Below are positions 30,206 to 39,453 of a stretch of DNA of 64,000 bases, piece by piece (the stretch's first letter is position 1; each line of letters starts with the position of its first letter). The DNA comes from Lactococcus carnosus (GTDB lineage: Bacteria; Bacillota; Bacilli; Lactobacillales; Streptococcaceae). The stretch spans positions 124,001 to 188,000 of the forward strand of contig NZ_CP017194.1 in the NCBI RefSeq assembly GCF_006770265.1, in the 5' to 3' direction. The position numbers were made by a program, and so were the translations under genes. Under the pieces are notes generated by a model that saw only the letters and a program-made list of their open reading frames with translations, did not search any database and had not been told where the DNA came from.

Positions 30206-32251
30206 ATGATTCATACAGTATTTTATGTGATCATATTTTTTGCGGCCTTAATTGTGTCAAATGTGATCAATAAGGTGTTTCCTAAGCTACCTCTCCCCCT
30301 AATTCAGGTTATTTTTGGCTTGATTTTAGGTACCTTAGGTGCAGGTAATGTCTTAAGACTTAATTCAGAATTATTTTTAGCATTTATTATAGGTCCCCTC
30401 CTATTTAGAGAGGGAGAAGAGGCTGATGTTAAGGGGATCCTTAAGCATAGTGGTACAGTATCGCTCCTTGTATTTCCAGTAGTCTTTATTACGACATTAA
30501 TTATCGGTGTCATCAGTCATAACTTTTACACGTCGATACCATTAGCTGCCTGTTTTGCCCTAGGTGCTAGTTTAGGGCCAACTGATGCGGTAGCGGTAAG
30601 CTCGCTCTCTGAGCGGTTTGATTTTCCAAAGCGGATTACTGCTATCTTAAAAGGGGAGGGGTTATTCAATGACGCGTCTGGTATTATCGCTTTTCAGTTT
30701 GCGATTTTAGCCCTGACAACTGGTGAATTTTCTCTTGAGAAGGCTGTATCTAGCTTATTAATTTCTGCTGTTGGTGGTGCCTTGATTGGGTTTGTGGTCT
30801 CATGGCTCAACAGAATGATTTTGACCTTGATGGAAGATGTTGCTGCACAAGATGTCACGGGTTACCTGATGTTAGAAATGATCATGCCATTGCTAGCTTT
30901 TTTCTTGGCTGAAGAGCTTCATGTTTCAGGAATCATAGCAGTTGTGGTTGCAGGTGTCATGCAAGCAAGTGGCTTCAAAAAAATTACCTTATTTGATGCA
31001 CAAGTTGAAAGTGTGACCAAAACAGTTTGGGATACGGTCACTTTCATTTTAAACTCTATCGTTTTTTTATTTTTAGGGATAGAGTTACAACAGATTATTA
31101 CGCCGATTATTACCAATGCTTATTATGATAATGTCCGTCTGTTCATCACGGTTATCGCCTTAACGGTCATGCTTTTCCTGATCAGATACCTGATATTAAG
31201 TATTTACTATGCCATCATCGCAAAAAAAAGGCAGCAGCAGTTTAATCGATATGTGGATGATATTTTACTACTCACTTTTTCAGGGGTTAAGGGGACAGTA
31301 TCCGTCGCGACGATTTTACTACTACCAGAAGCAATCGCTCAGAAATATTCACTCCTAATCTTCTTAACTGCCTCGGTTACGGTGCTGGGCTTCTTAACAG
31401 GTATTTTGGTCTTGCCGATCATTGCGCCTAAAAAGGAGCAAAAAGTTGATAATGTTGCGAGAATTGCCATTTTAACGAATGTTGTGAGTGAGTTAGAGCG
31501 AGAATCGGAGAAAAATAGGAATAAGCTAGGTTATATTGCTACAATCGATAACTACCAAGCCAGAATTCAAAAATTAATTATTAGCCAGGAATCAGCAACG
31601 ATGACTGCTGAATTTAATGATCTACAACTCCTGATTTTAAGGCTGGAAAATGAAGGGTTAGAAAATGCCTTTCGAAATAATGAAATTACCATCAAAACGT
31701 ATCGTATTTATCAAAGATATCTCAAAGAATTAGAACGTTCTATTGTTCATCGATTTGTATCCAGTTTAGCCTTCGTCATTGCCATCTTTTTACGGGCAAT
31801 TCGACTACTTTTAAACAATATCTTACATACAAATATAACTATAAAAGGCAAAAAAATCAGGAAGTTGATTGGGGACTCTAGGACAGAGATTCGAAATCTG
31901 TATTTCAGTAATACGACGCTGATTATGGAGGCTTTAGAGAGTCTGGAGGGCGTCTATAATCCAGAATTGATCAATTATCTACAGTCAGAACGGTTAAGAG
32001 CTTCTGAAAAAGTAGCTACAGGTGGTTTCATAACAAGAATTATCACCAAAGCACATCCCAATAATTTGGATGAAATGATGCGTGGGTACTACCTAGAGCG
32101 GAAATTTATTTTTGAGTTTGAGGCTGAAGGGTTACTGACAGCTCGTCAGGCAAAAATCATGAGAAAGAATGTCAATGCATTGGAAAACTATTCCATGAAT
32201 GAGAACCATTCAAATCTGCTTTATGATTTTCTGGAATATAAACCAAAATAA
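30206..32251 (+). CDS. Na+/H+ antiporter, CPA1 (NhaP/YjcE) family
   Basis: 681 residues. The first about 400 form 11-12 membrane helices with the family motifs GASLGPTDAVAVSSL and GLFNDASGIIAF (the ND ion site). The last about 280 residues are cytoplasmic and helical, rich in Arg/Glu, as in other large CPA1 transporters. It should exchange Na+ (or K+) for protons for pH and salt homeostasis. AAGGAGA at about 30190 precedes the ATG. Confidence 0.9.
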   Translation: MIHTVFYVIIFFAALIVSNVINKVFPKLPLPLIQVIFGLILGTLGAGNVLRLNSELFLAFIIGPLLFREGEEADVKGILKHSGTVSLLVFPVVFITTLIIGVISHNFYTSIPLAACFALGASLGPTDAVAVSSLSERFDFPKRITAILKGEGLFNDASGIIAFQFAILALTTGEFSLEKAVSSLLISAVGGALIGFVVSWLNRMILTLMEDVAAQDVTGYLMLEMIMPLLAFFLAEELHVSGIIAVVVAGVMQASGFKKITLFDAQVESVTKTVWDTVTFILNSIVFLFLGIELQQIITPIITNAYYDNVRLFITVIALTVMLFLIRYLILSIYYAIIAKKRQQQFNRYVDDILLLTFSGVKGTVSVATILLLPEAIAQKYSLLIFLTASVTVLGFLTGILVLPIIAPKKEQKVDNVARIAILTNVVSELERESEKNRNKLGYIATIDNYQARIQKLIISQESATMTAEFNDLQLLILRLENEGLENAFRNNEITIKTYRIYQRYLKELERSIVHRFVSSLAFVIAIFLRAIRLLLNNILHTNITIKGKKIRKLIGDSRTEIRNLYFSNTTLIMEALESLEGVYNPELINYLQSERLRASEKVATGGFITRIITKAHPNNLDEMMRGYYLERKFIFEFEAEGLLTARQAKIMRKNVNALENYSMNENHSNLLYDFLEYKPK

Positions 32252-32276
32252 AAGAGGATAGATGCCTCTTTTTTTT
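32251..32276 (+). terminator. Terminator after the antiporter gene
   Basis: AAAGAGG (32251-32257) pairs with CCTCTTT (32265-32271), followed by more T. Confidence 0.88.
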
Positions 32277-32330
32277 CATTTATAAAATAGTGATGACCAA
32301 GAATATATTAGGTTTGACCCATCTGCCTGC

Positions 32331-33053
32331 TTAATTATCCTGCAGAGTACTAGCAATGACTAATTCTCTAATAGAGACTTCTTGAGGCATGTCATACATG
32401 AATGCGACAGCATTGGCCACTGCTTTTGGATCCATCGTGGTACCACCCATGGTCTGCTTCCAAGCATGATAGCCATCTTTTATATCATCACGTGTCGTGT
32501 GGCTTAATAATGGTGTTTCTGCTGCACCCGGTGAGATGAGCAGGACGCGGATATTGTTTTTAGAGGCTTCCAGTCGGATGGTTTCTGTCAGACCATGAAC
32601 ACCAAATTTTGTTGCACAGTAAGCTGCATGGTTTTCAAATGCTTTAAATCCTGCAATAGAAGAGACATTGATAATCGTACCTGACTTTCTATCAGTCATA
32701 CCTGGTAGAACTGCTTGTATACCGTTTAATGTCCCAATTAAATTCACATTTATCATCCGTTCCCACTCTGTAGCTGCTTGATTCCCAACATCCCCAAGTA
32801 ACATTTGCCCAGCATTATTAATCAATAAATCAACGTCACCATAGACTGACTCAGCTGCTAATATGGCGTCATTAAAGGCTGCTTGATTGCCGACATCCAC
32901 GCTCCGTGTTAAAGTGTTTACTAACCCTAGTTGGTCTAATGCCGCTTTATTTCTGCCAATAAGGAGTAAAGGATGTCCCATTTCACTGAATGTTTTGGCC
33001 ATTTCTTTTCCAAAGCCGCTGCCTGCACCAGTTATGACGATTAATTTTTTCAT
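32331..33053 (-). CDS. Short-chain dehydrogenase/reductase
   Basis: 240-residue classical SDR. NAD(P)-binding TGAGSGFGKEMA (residues 8-19), NNAG near residue 84, catalytic Ser in NVSSIAG and YCATK as the YxxxK active site. The substrate is unknown. It is divergent from an HxlR-type regulator with about 106 bp between them, the usual arrangement of a regulator and its target. AAAGGAAA precedes the ATG on the minus strand. Confidence 0.9.
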   Translation of the reverse strand: MKKLIVITGAGSGFGKEMAKTFSEMGHPLLLIGRNKAALDQLGLVNTLTRSVDVGNQAAFNDAILAAESVYGDVDLLINNAGQMLLGDVGNQAATEWERMINVNLIGTLNGIQAVLPGMTDRKSGTIINVSSIAGFKAFENHAAYCATKFGVHGLTETIRLEASKNNIRVLLISPGAAETPLLSHTTRDDIKDGYHAWKQTMGGTTMDPKAVANAVAFMYDMPQEVSIRELVIASTLQDN

Positions 33054-33087
33054 TTTATTTTTCCTTTATTTATTTTGTTATATGTTT

Positions 33088-33140
33088 TATAATAAACTTA
33101 AAATCACAATAAAAAAAGGAGTTACTTTTAGGTAACTACC
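33088..33140 (+). promoter_or_regulatory. hxlR-type promoter with a downstream palindromic operator candidate
   Basis: TATAAT at 33088-33093, followed by overlapping palindromes AGTTAC-TTTTAG-GTAACT (33120-33137) and GGTA-AC-TACC (33131-33140). The palindromes would lie just after the transcription start, a position suited to autorepression by the HxlR-family protein encoded next. Confidence 0.55.
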
Positions 33141-33159
33141 AAGTTTCTAGGAGACTGCT

Positions 33160-33492
33160 ATGTATCTAAATGAGTTTGACGCAACGATGAAGCTAATCCA
33201 AGGTAAATGGAAAATCTATATTATTTATTATATCCATGAACAGGATACAACACGATTTAACCAATTATTCAGAGATTTACCGGATGTTAGTAGGAAAACA
33301 CTAACGCTGCAATTAAGGCAACTTGAAGCAGATGGCTTAATCGTTCGGACGACTACATCAGGCTATCCATTAAAAGTTGAGTATCACCTGACACCTGATG
33401 GTCTCAGTATGATACCTGTGCTGGATATGATTTGTGATTGGGGGAATGACCATATCTCACCGGACCTTTTAGCAGCAAAGTTGTGTGATTGA
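33160..33492 (+). CDS. HxlR-family winged-helix transcriptional regulator
   Basis: 110 residues with the HxlR pattern: IQGKWKIYIIYYI helix, RFNQLFRDLPDVSRKTLTLQLRQLEADGLIVR as the recognition region, and YHLTPDGLSMIPVL. It lacks the N-terminal cysteine used for redox sensing in YodB/HypR-type members; its cysteines lie near the C-terminus. It likely controls the divergent SDR gene and itself. TAGGAG at about 33148-33153 precedes the ATG. Confidence 0.88.
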   Translation: MYLNEFDATMKLIQGKWKIYIIYYIHEQDTTRFNQLFRDLPDVSRKTLTLQLRQLEADGLIVRTTTSGYPLKVEYHLTPDGLSMIPVLDMICDWGNDHISPDLLAAKLCD

Positions 33493-33587
33493 ATGTGCAA
33501 TCGTGTCGTCATTTATTACGCTAAATCGTCTCATTGGTACACTCGTGAGATAAGTGAATGAAATTAAAAAATTGGAGGACTTAAAAA

Positions 33588-33794
33588 ATGAGTAAGTACG
33601 AGCCATTATGGCAGATTATCGCAAAAGATAGTCGTTTAGCATTTAAATTGACTTTTGAAGAGATTGAGGCTATCCTAGGCTTCCCTATAGACCATGCCTT
33701 CTTAACCTATAAGAAGGAATTAAAAGCCCATGGTTATGAGGTTGGCAAAATTTCTATGAAGGAAAAGCATGTTAATTTTAAAAAAATGTCGTGA
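33588..33794 (+). CDS. Small DUF7662-like protein
   Basis: 68 residues. The pattern KYEPLWQIIAKD, LTFEEIEAILGFPI, then KKELKAHGYEV and VNFKK resembles a family of small proteins now labelled DUF7662; function unknown. TTGGAGGA at about 33572-33579 gives a good ribosome-binding site, so this small gene is likely real. It stands alone downstream of the HxlR gene. Confidence 0.6.
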   Translation: MSKYEPLWQIIAKDSRLAFKLTFEEIEAILGFPIDHAFLTYKKELKAHGYEVGKISMKEKHVNFKKMS

Positions 33795-33819
33795 TTTAAT
33801 GTGAGCTGTGACAAAAATG

Positions 33820-33948
33820 TTGACATCCCTCTATAAAAGGTATACCATAGAAGAATAGATGCAAAAGCATAGTTGTTCAAGTGATGGTCATCCTACTGAT
33901 ATGAGTTGATATGACCAAAAAAACCTACTGAGAAATCAGTAGTTTTTT
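33820..33948 (+). ncRNA. Orphan promoter-to-terminator unit (candidate small RNA or 16-residue peptide)
   Basis: -35 TTGACA (33820-33825) is followed 15 bp later by TATACC (33841-33846) or 17 bp later by TACCAT; an exact 8-bp palindrome GGTATACC (33839-33846) covers the -10 region. A perfect terminator (CTACTGA 33925-33931, GAAA loop, TCAGTAG 33936-33942, six T) ends the unit about 95 nt downstream. Inside is an ORF of 16 codons, 33859-33909 (MQKHSCSSDGHPTDMS), with a poor ribosome-binding site. It may be an sRNA, a short peptide or the remnant of a lost gene. Confidence 0.5.
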
Positions 33949-34074
33949 AATGGCGTGACTGTCATGAAACCGCTAGAAACTGGACTTGGTTTTTTAATTG
34001 GTGATTAGCAAGTAAAGACAGGTAATAGCCGATGCATATATGCTGTTTAAAGACATGTAAAAAGGAAAAAGATA

Positions 34075-35217
34075 GTGATATATTTTGATAATGCAGCAAC
34101 GACGGCAATTTATCCGCAAGTGCTGAAGACGTATACAGATGTTGCGACTAGAATTATGGGTAATCCCTCTAGTCTTCACGATTTAGGGACAGTAGCGACA
34201 CGTATGTTGCAGGCCTCGCGCAAGCAAATTGCAGACCTACTTGGGAAAGCAACATCAGAAATTTATTTTACATCAGGCGGTACTGAGGGGGATAATTGGA
34301 TCATCAAAGGGCTAGCTTTTGAAAAAAAAGTCTATGGTAATCATATTATCGTATCAGATGTTGAGCATCCAGCTGTCAAAGAATCAGCAGCATGGTTAAT
34401 GTCGCAAGGATTTGAGGTCGATTTCGCCCCTGTAGATAGTAACGGTTTTGTTAGCCTAGATGCCCTTGCTTCATTAATCAGAAGAGAGACGATTTTAATC
34501 TCAGTTATGGCAGTCAACAATGAAATTGGTGCAATCGAACCACTTCATCAGATTGCAGCACTTTTGGCAGATAAACCGACGATTTCTTTTCATGTTGATG
34601 CGGTGCAAGCGATTGGTAAAATCCCCCTCGCAGATATGTTACCGCAACGCGTTGATTTTGCGACCTTTTCAGCACATAAGTTTCATGGCCCACGTGGGGT
34701 CGGCTTTATTTATATGAAAAAAGGGAAAAATCTACATCCCTTACTTTCAGGTGGTGGCCAAGAAAGTAAAAAAAGGTCAACAACTGAAAACATCGCAGGG
34801 ATTGCTGCAACTGCCAAAGCACTTCGCCTATATGTAGCAGAAACTGAGAGCAAGCAAGTCAAGCTTGCTGCCATGAAAGAAGTCTTGCTGACTGCGCTTG
34901 AAGCTTACTCGGATATTGTCATTTTTAGTCAAAGAGATGGGTTCATACCAAATGTTGTGACATTTGGCATGAAGGGTGTTCGAGGAGAAGTCCTCGTGCA
35001 TGGATTTGAAGCACATGAGATCTATATTTCGACGACAAGTGCTTGCTCATCAAAGGCTGGACTTGCCTCTAGTACCCTGACAGCCATGCATGTTTCACCT
35101 AGACTTGCCACATCTGCAGTTAGGATCTCTCTTGACCCAGACAATAATATGGCTGAAATAGAACAATTTCTAACGATTTTCAAACAGTTACATGCAAAAT
35201 TTCAGAAAATACAATAA
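34075..35217 (+). CDS. Cysteine desulfurase (NifS/IscS-like)
   Basis: 380 residues from GTG 34075, preceded by AAAGGAAAA. PLP-dependent fold type I: N-terminal YFDNAATT, the lysine in FSAHKFHGPRGVGF and the catalytic cysteine in the TTSACSSK loop. It releases sulfur from cysteine as a protein persulfide. The next gene is thiI, the usual sulfur acceptor, so this is most likely the NifZ/YrvO-type desulfurase serving tRNA 4-thiouridine rather than Fe-S assembly. Confidence 0.9.
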   Translation: MIYFDNAATTAIYPQVLKTYTDVATRIMGNPSSLHDLGTVATRMLQASRKQIADLLGKATSEIYFTSGGTEGDNWIIKGLAFEKKVYGNHIIVSDVEHPAVKESAAWLMSQGFEVDFAPVDSNGFVSLDALASLIRRETILISVMAVNNEIGAIEPLHQIAALLADKPTISFHVDAVQAIGKIPLADMLPQRVDFATFSAHKFHGPRGVGFIYMKKGKNLHPLLSGGGQESKKRSTTENIAGIAATAKALRLYVAETESKQVKLAAMKEVLLTALEAYSDIVIFSQRDGFIPNVVTFGMKGVRGEVLVHGFEAHEIYISTTSACSSKAGLASSTLTAMHVSPRLATSAVRISLDPDNNMAEIEQFLTIFKQLHAKFQKIQ

Positions 35218-35259
35218 TCTGAGCTATTATAGCCTGCTCGCAAAAAATAGAAAGTACCC

Positions 35260-36483
35260 ATGACAAATTTAAACTATTCAGAAATACTGATTCGCTATGG
35301 CGAGTTATCAACAAAAGGCAAAAATCGTATGAAATTTATTACACGACTTGCCAATAATATCAGAGAAGTTTTAGTCGAATGGCCGATGGTTTCTGTCAAG
35401 TCAGATCGTGATCGTACGCACATATTTCTAAATGGTGCCGCTTATGGTCCCTTATCAGAGAAGTTAGTTAAAGTATTTGGCGTACAAAATTTTTCTCCGG
35501 CTATAAAGGTGGAGAAAACGATGCCGGCACTTGAGGCTGCGGTAGCTGAACTGGTGAAAAAAGTTTATCTAGAGGGCATGACCTTTAAAATTTCTGCCAA
35601 GCGTTCTGACCATGAATTTGAATTAGATAGTACAGAACTTAATCGTGAATTAGGCCATACTGTGATGGAAACGATTCCCTATGCTAAGGTTCAGATGAAA
35701 CGCCCTGATATTGACCTACGTGTTGAAATTCGGCCTGATGCGGCTTATTTGAGCTATGAGACGGTTAAGGGAGCCGGTGGTTTACCTGTTGGTACGGCAG
35801 GTAAAGGGATGCTGATGCTGTCGGGTGGTATTGACTCTCCTGTAGCAGGGTATTTGGCGCTCAAACGCGGTGTTGAAATAGAAGCAGTTCACTTTGCTTC
35901 GCCACCTTACACAGGCCCTGGTTCGCTCAAAAAAGCTAAGGATCTAGCAAGTAAGTTGACAGTTTTTGGTGGTGATATTCAGTTTATAGAAGTCCCGTTT
36001 ACTGAAATACAGGAAGAAATTAAAGAAAAAGTACCCATGCCTTACCTGATGACAGTAACGCGTCGTTTTATGATGCGCGTGGTCGATGAAATTCGTGCAA
36101 GGCGTCATGGACAAGTGATCATTAATGGTGAGAGTCTTGGACAAGTTGCCAGCCAAACGCTAGGTTCAATGGTGGCAATCAATGCTGTTACCACAACGCC
36201 TATCATTCGTCCGGTTGTCACCTTGGATAAGTTAGAGATTATTGAATTAGCTGAGAAAATTGATACCTTCAATATTTCGATTCAACCATTTGAAGATTGT
36301 TGTACGATTTTTGCACCACCCCAACCGAAAACAAATCCTAAACTTGAGAATGCAGAGAAATTTGAGCAGCGGTTGGCTATTGATGAATTAGTGCAACGTG
36401 CGGTCGATGGTATCATGATCAGTCAAGTATCAGCTGATGCACAAGTAGATACTCTAGAGATGGATATTCAGGATTTATTGTAA
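35260..36483 (+). CDS. thiI: tRNA 4-thiouridine synthase ThiI
   Basis: 407 residues: an N-terminal ferredoxin-like region and THUMP domain (about 1-165) and a PP-loop ATPase with [16 protein letters not shown] near residues 185-200. There is no C-terminal rhodanese domain, as is normal in Firmicutes; a CC pair (ECCTIF-like, DCCTIF) lies near residue 350. It inserts sulfur at U8 of tRNA using the upstream desulfurase. The gap of 42 bp suggests co-transcription. Confidence 0.95.
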   Translation: MTNLNYSEILIRYGELSTKGKNRMKFITRLANNIREVLVEWPMVSVKSDRDRTHIFLNGAAYGPLSEKLVKVFGVQNFSPAIKVEKTMPALEAAVAELVKKVYLEGMTFKISAKRSDHEFELDSTELNRELGHTVMETIPYAKVQMKRPDIDLRVEIRPDAAYLSYETVKGAGGLPVGTAGKGMLMLSGGIDSPVAGYLALKRGVEIEAVHFASPPYTGPGSLKKAKDLASKLTVFGGDIQFIEVPFTEIQEEIKEKVPMPYLMTVTRRFMMRVVDEIRARRHGQVIINGESLGQVASQTLGSMVAINAVTTTPIIRPVVTLDKLEIIELAEKIDTFNISIQPFEDCCTIFAPPQPKTNPKLENAEKFEQRLAIDELVQRAVDGIMISQVSADAQVDTLEMDIQDLL

Positions 36484-36499
36484 GAAAAGAAGGTAGTAT

Positions 36500-37918
36500 A
36501 TGTTTAGTAAAGAAAAATTCCCAGGCCTATTAGCCTTAGGCATTTTCACGTTTATGTCAACGCTTGATGGCTCTATTGTTAATATTGCTTTGCCAAGCAT
36601 GGCGCGTGAAATGCACCTCGAGATGGGTCAAGTGACCTGGTCGGTGACCATCTATCTCGTCGTTATTTCTGGTCTGATTTTACTTTTTGGTCGATTAGGG
36701 GATTTACTTGGCAAAACAAAAATCTTCAATATAGGTAGCTTGATTTTTACATTAGGGTCACTGCTTGCTGGGATTAATTTAGGCTTACACTTTTTATTGT
36801 TTTCAAGAATTGTACAAGCAATCGGTGCCTCTATGACCATGTCTAACAGCTTTGGTATCACCAGTCAGTTGTTTGAACCTGCCCTTAGAGCTAGGGCGAT
36901 GAGCGTCATGTCGATGTTTGTCAGCTTAGGTGCCATAGCAGGGCCTGCAATTGGTGGGTTTATTCTCCAACTTGCGAGTTGGTCATATATTTTCTGGATT
37001 AATGTGCCTTTAGGTGTTGTTGCCTATCTGATTGGCCGCAAGGCATTACCAGAGGACAAAGGATCGGGAACCTTTAAAGATGCGGATCTATTAGGTGCAA
37101 CGCAAATGTTCTTGACTATCGTCGCTTTTTTCATCGCTATGAGTTTAGGACAGGCGCAAGGATTTCTTAGCATCCCTGTTTTACTAAGCTTTGTCGCAAT
37201 GGTAGGTCTTTTTGTTTGGTTTATCCATACGGAAAGAACAGTCGAAAAACCCCTGCTTAATCTAAATATTTTCCGCAGTAAACTTTTCTCAATGAGTATC
37301 TTGACTAGCTTAGCCATGTTTACGGCAGGGAGTTTTGTCAGTATCCTCATGCCCTTCTACCTGCAAAATTATCGGGCTAGTACTCCAGGATTTGCAGGTA
37401 TGGTGATGATGTCGTATCCTGTTGGTATGTTTATTTTCAGTCCAATTGCTGGTGTGCTATCTGATAAATTTGACAAAGAAAAAATCACCTTTATAGCGAT
37501 TACGGGCGTACTTGTCGTGCAATTAGGCTATCTCGTATTTGGTCAAACGACAGCGATGGTATTTGTTATGTTGATTCTCTTTATACATGGTGGTAGTGTT
37601 GGCTTCTTCCAAAGTCCCAATAATGCCTTGGTGATGTCAACAGTTGAGAGTAAATACTTAGGGATCGCAGGATCAGTTAATGCTTTAGGCCGTAATCTTG
37701 GCTTTGTTTTAGGGACAAGCTTAGCGACGACAGTCTTATTTGTCGCGATGTCGGGACAACTTGGCTACCGTGTATCTGGCTATATTGCTACGCGTCCAGA
37801 CGTTTTTATCACAGGAATGCATCAGGCCTTCTACGTGGCCCTTGTTTTAGTTATCTTTGCATGGTGTCTATCCGGCTATCGCTTATTGACGAGAAAAAAT
37901 CTATCTAGCTTAACCTAA
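36500..37918 (+). CDS. MFS multidrug exporter, DHA2 family (14 TM)
   Basis: 472 residues with about 14 hydrophobic helices. N-terminal FMSTLDGSIVNIALPSM is the motif D1-type start of EmrB/QacA drug-proton antiporters, followed by GRLGDLLGKTKIF (motif A) and an antiporter motif C region GAIAGPAIGGFI. The substrate is unknown. It begins 17 bp after thiI and so may share its transcript, though no functional link is obvious. Confidence 0.88.
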   Translation: MFSKEKFPGLLALGIFTFMSTLDGSIVNIALPSMAREMHLEMGQVTWSVTIYLVVISGLILLFGRLGDLLGKTKIFNIGSLIFTLGSLLAGINLGLHFLLFSRIVQAIGASMTMSNSFGITSQLFEPALRARAMSVMSMFVSLGAIAGPAIGGFILQLASWSYIFWINVPLGVVAYLIGRKALPEDKGSGTFKDADLLGATQMFLTIVAFFIAMSLGQAQGFLSIPVLLSFVAMVGLFVWFIHTERTVEKPLLNLNIFRSKLFSMSILTSLAMFTAGSFVSILMPFYLQNYRASTPGFAGMVMMSYPVGMFIFSPIAGVLSDKFDKEKITFIAITGVLVVQLGYLVFGQTTAMVFVMLILFIHGGSVGFFQSPNNALVMSTVESKYLGIAGSVNALGRNLGFVLGTSLATTVLFVAMSGQLGYRVSGYIATRPDVFITGMHQAFYVALVLVIFAWCLSGYRLLTRKNLSSLT

Positions 37919-37971
37919 ATTGCCTTATTATCGTGCTAGATGATAATCATACTGCAATAAGTGCAATAATA

Positions 37972-38021
37972 ATATAGCAAAACCGCAAGACATAAGCCAA
38001 TGTCCTGCGGTTTTGCTATAT
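37972..38021. terminator. Long bidirectional terminator between the MFS gene and tyrS
   Basis: A 22-bp near-perfect stem: arms 37972-37993 and 38000-38021 with core AAAACCGCAAGACAT/ATGTCCTGCGGTTTT and loop AAGCCA. Confidence 0.92.
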
Positions 38022-38032
38022 TTTATTTGAGA

Positions 38033-39295
38033 TTAGTAGTTCACAATCGTATATTTTTTCTTACCGCGGCGGATAACCGTTAGTTCATTTTCAAGTTTAT
38101 CCGTATCACTTAGGACATAATCAAGATCAGTTTGACGTTCACCATTGAGGTAGATAGCACCGTTGGTGATATCTTCACGTGCTTGACGACGGCTTGGTGA
38201 AATCTTTGCATCCACAAGTAAGTTGACCAAATTACCATCAAAGTCATCAGTCACCGTATGGTTTGGTACATCTTTCAATCCAGCCTTGATATCTTTGACA
38301 GATAAAGCCTTGATATGACCTTCAAAAAGTTGCTCTGAAATGTTAACAGCTTGCTCATAAGCAGCTTCACCGTGTACGAGACTGACCACTTCTTTTGCTA
38401 AGGTCTTTTGTGCGAGTCGCTCATGTGGCGCTGCTTCAAACACTTTGGCAAGTGAATCAATGTCATCAAGACTTAAGAAGGTAAAGATTCTAAGGAATTT
38501 GACAGCATCAGCATCAGCTACATTTAACCAAAATTGGTAGAATTCATACGGAGAGGTCTTATCAGCATCAAGCCAAACAGCATTTCCTTCTGATTTACCG
38601 AATTTTCTACCTGTCGAATCAGTAATTAGCGGGACAGTGATGACATGTGTTTCATTACCCGATTTTTTACGAATAAGATCAGTACCTGCGACCATGTTAC
38701 CCCATTGGTCAGAGCCACCGATTTGGAGCGTGATCCCATGATTCTCGTTGAGCTGGTAGAAATCATAGCCTTGCAAAATTTGGTAAGCGAATTCTGTATA
38801 AGAGATCCCAGTTTCAATCCGTGATTTAACTGATTCTTTACTCATCATGTAATTGATGGTAAAATGCTTACCAATATCGCGTAGGAATTCAAGGACGTTC
38901 ATACTTGAAAACCAGTCGTAGTTGTTGACGACTTTGGCAGCATGGTCTCCCTCAAAACTTAAAAAACGAGAGAGTTGATTTTTTATTGAATTTGACCAGT
39001 TAGCCACAGTTTCAGTTGTCTGAAGCGAACGCTCACTATCTTTAAAAGATGGATCACCAATCATACCTGTTGCACCGCCAACAAGCGCTACAGGATTGTG
39101 ACCTGCTAGCTGTAATCGACGCATATTTAGAATCGGGACTAAGTGTCCTAGGTGAAGCGAATCAGCAGTAGGGTCATATCCTGTATAGAATGTCACCGAA
39201 TTTTCTGTTAATGCCTTAACTAAGGCTGCTTCATCAGTCGTTTGAAAAATCAAACCACGTACTTTTAGTTCTTCAAAGATATTCATTTTACTCAT
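38033..39295 (-). CDS. tyrS: Tyrosyl-tRNA synthetase
   Basis: 420 residues, class I synthetase of the TyrS1 type. HIGH-like [10 protein letters not shown] (about residues 45-54), the YTEFAYQ and GGSDQWGN tyrosine-site motifs, KFGKS as the KMSKS loop, and a C-terminal S4 RNA-binding domain ([20 protein letters not shown]). The 158-bp upstream region shared with pbp1b is too short for a full T-box and none is seen. Confidence 0.97.
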   Translation of the reverse strand: MSKMNIFEELKVRGLIFQTTDEAALVKALTENSVTFYTGYDPTADSLHLGHLVPILNMRRLQLAGHNPVALVGGATGMIGDPSFKDSERSLQTTETVANWSNSIKNQLSRFLSFEGDHAAKVVNNYDWFSSMNVLEFLRDIGKHFTINYMMSKESVKSRIETGISYTEFAYQILQGYDFYQLNENHGITLQIGGSDQWGNMVAGTDLIRKKSGNETHVITVPLITDSTGRKFGKSEGNAVWLDADKTSPYEFYQFWLNVADADAVKFLRIFTFLSLDDIDSLAKVFEAAPHERLAQKTLAKEVVSLVHGEAAYEQAVNISEQLFEGHIKALSVKDIKAGLKDVPNHTVTDDFDGNLVNLLVDAKISPSRRQAREDITNGAIYLNGERQTDLDYVLSDTDKLENELTVIRRGKKKYTIVNY

Positions 39296-39437
39296 CCCTA
39301 TTCTGATGTATTATGAGAAAAAAACTGGTAATATAGCTTGGATTAAGCCTTTTATAGCGTGATTGCCAAAACATCCAGATTGATTAAACTCATTTTAGCT
39401 TAATTTTTATAAATTAAGTCTATTATACCAAAAAATT

Positions 39438-39446
39438 TGATATAAT
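39438..39446 (+). promoter_or_regulatory. Extended -10 directly before pbp1b
   Basis: TGA followed by TATAAT (39441-39446) ends 7 nt before the ATG at 39454. Transcription would start at or one base before the start codon. The only purine stretch (AAGG) is one base from the ATG, too close for normal ribosome binding. Confidence 0.55.
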
Positions 39447-39453
39447 TTAAGGT

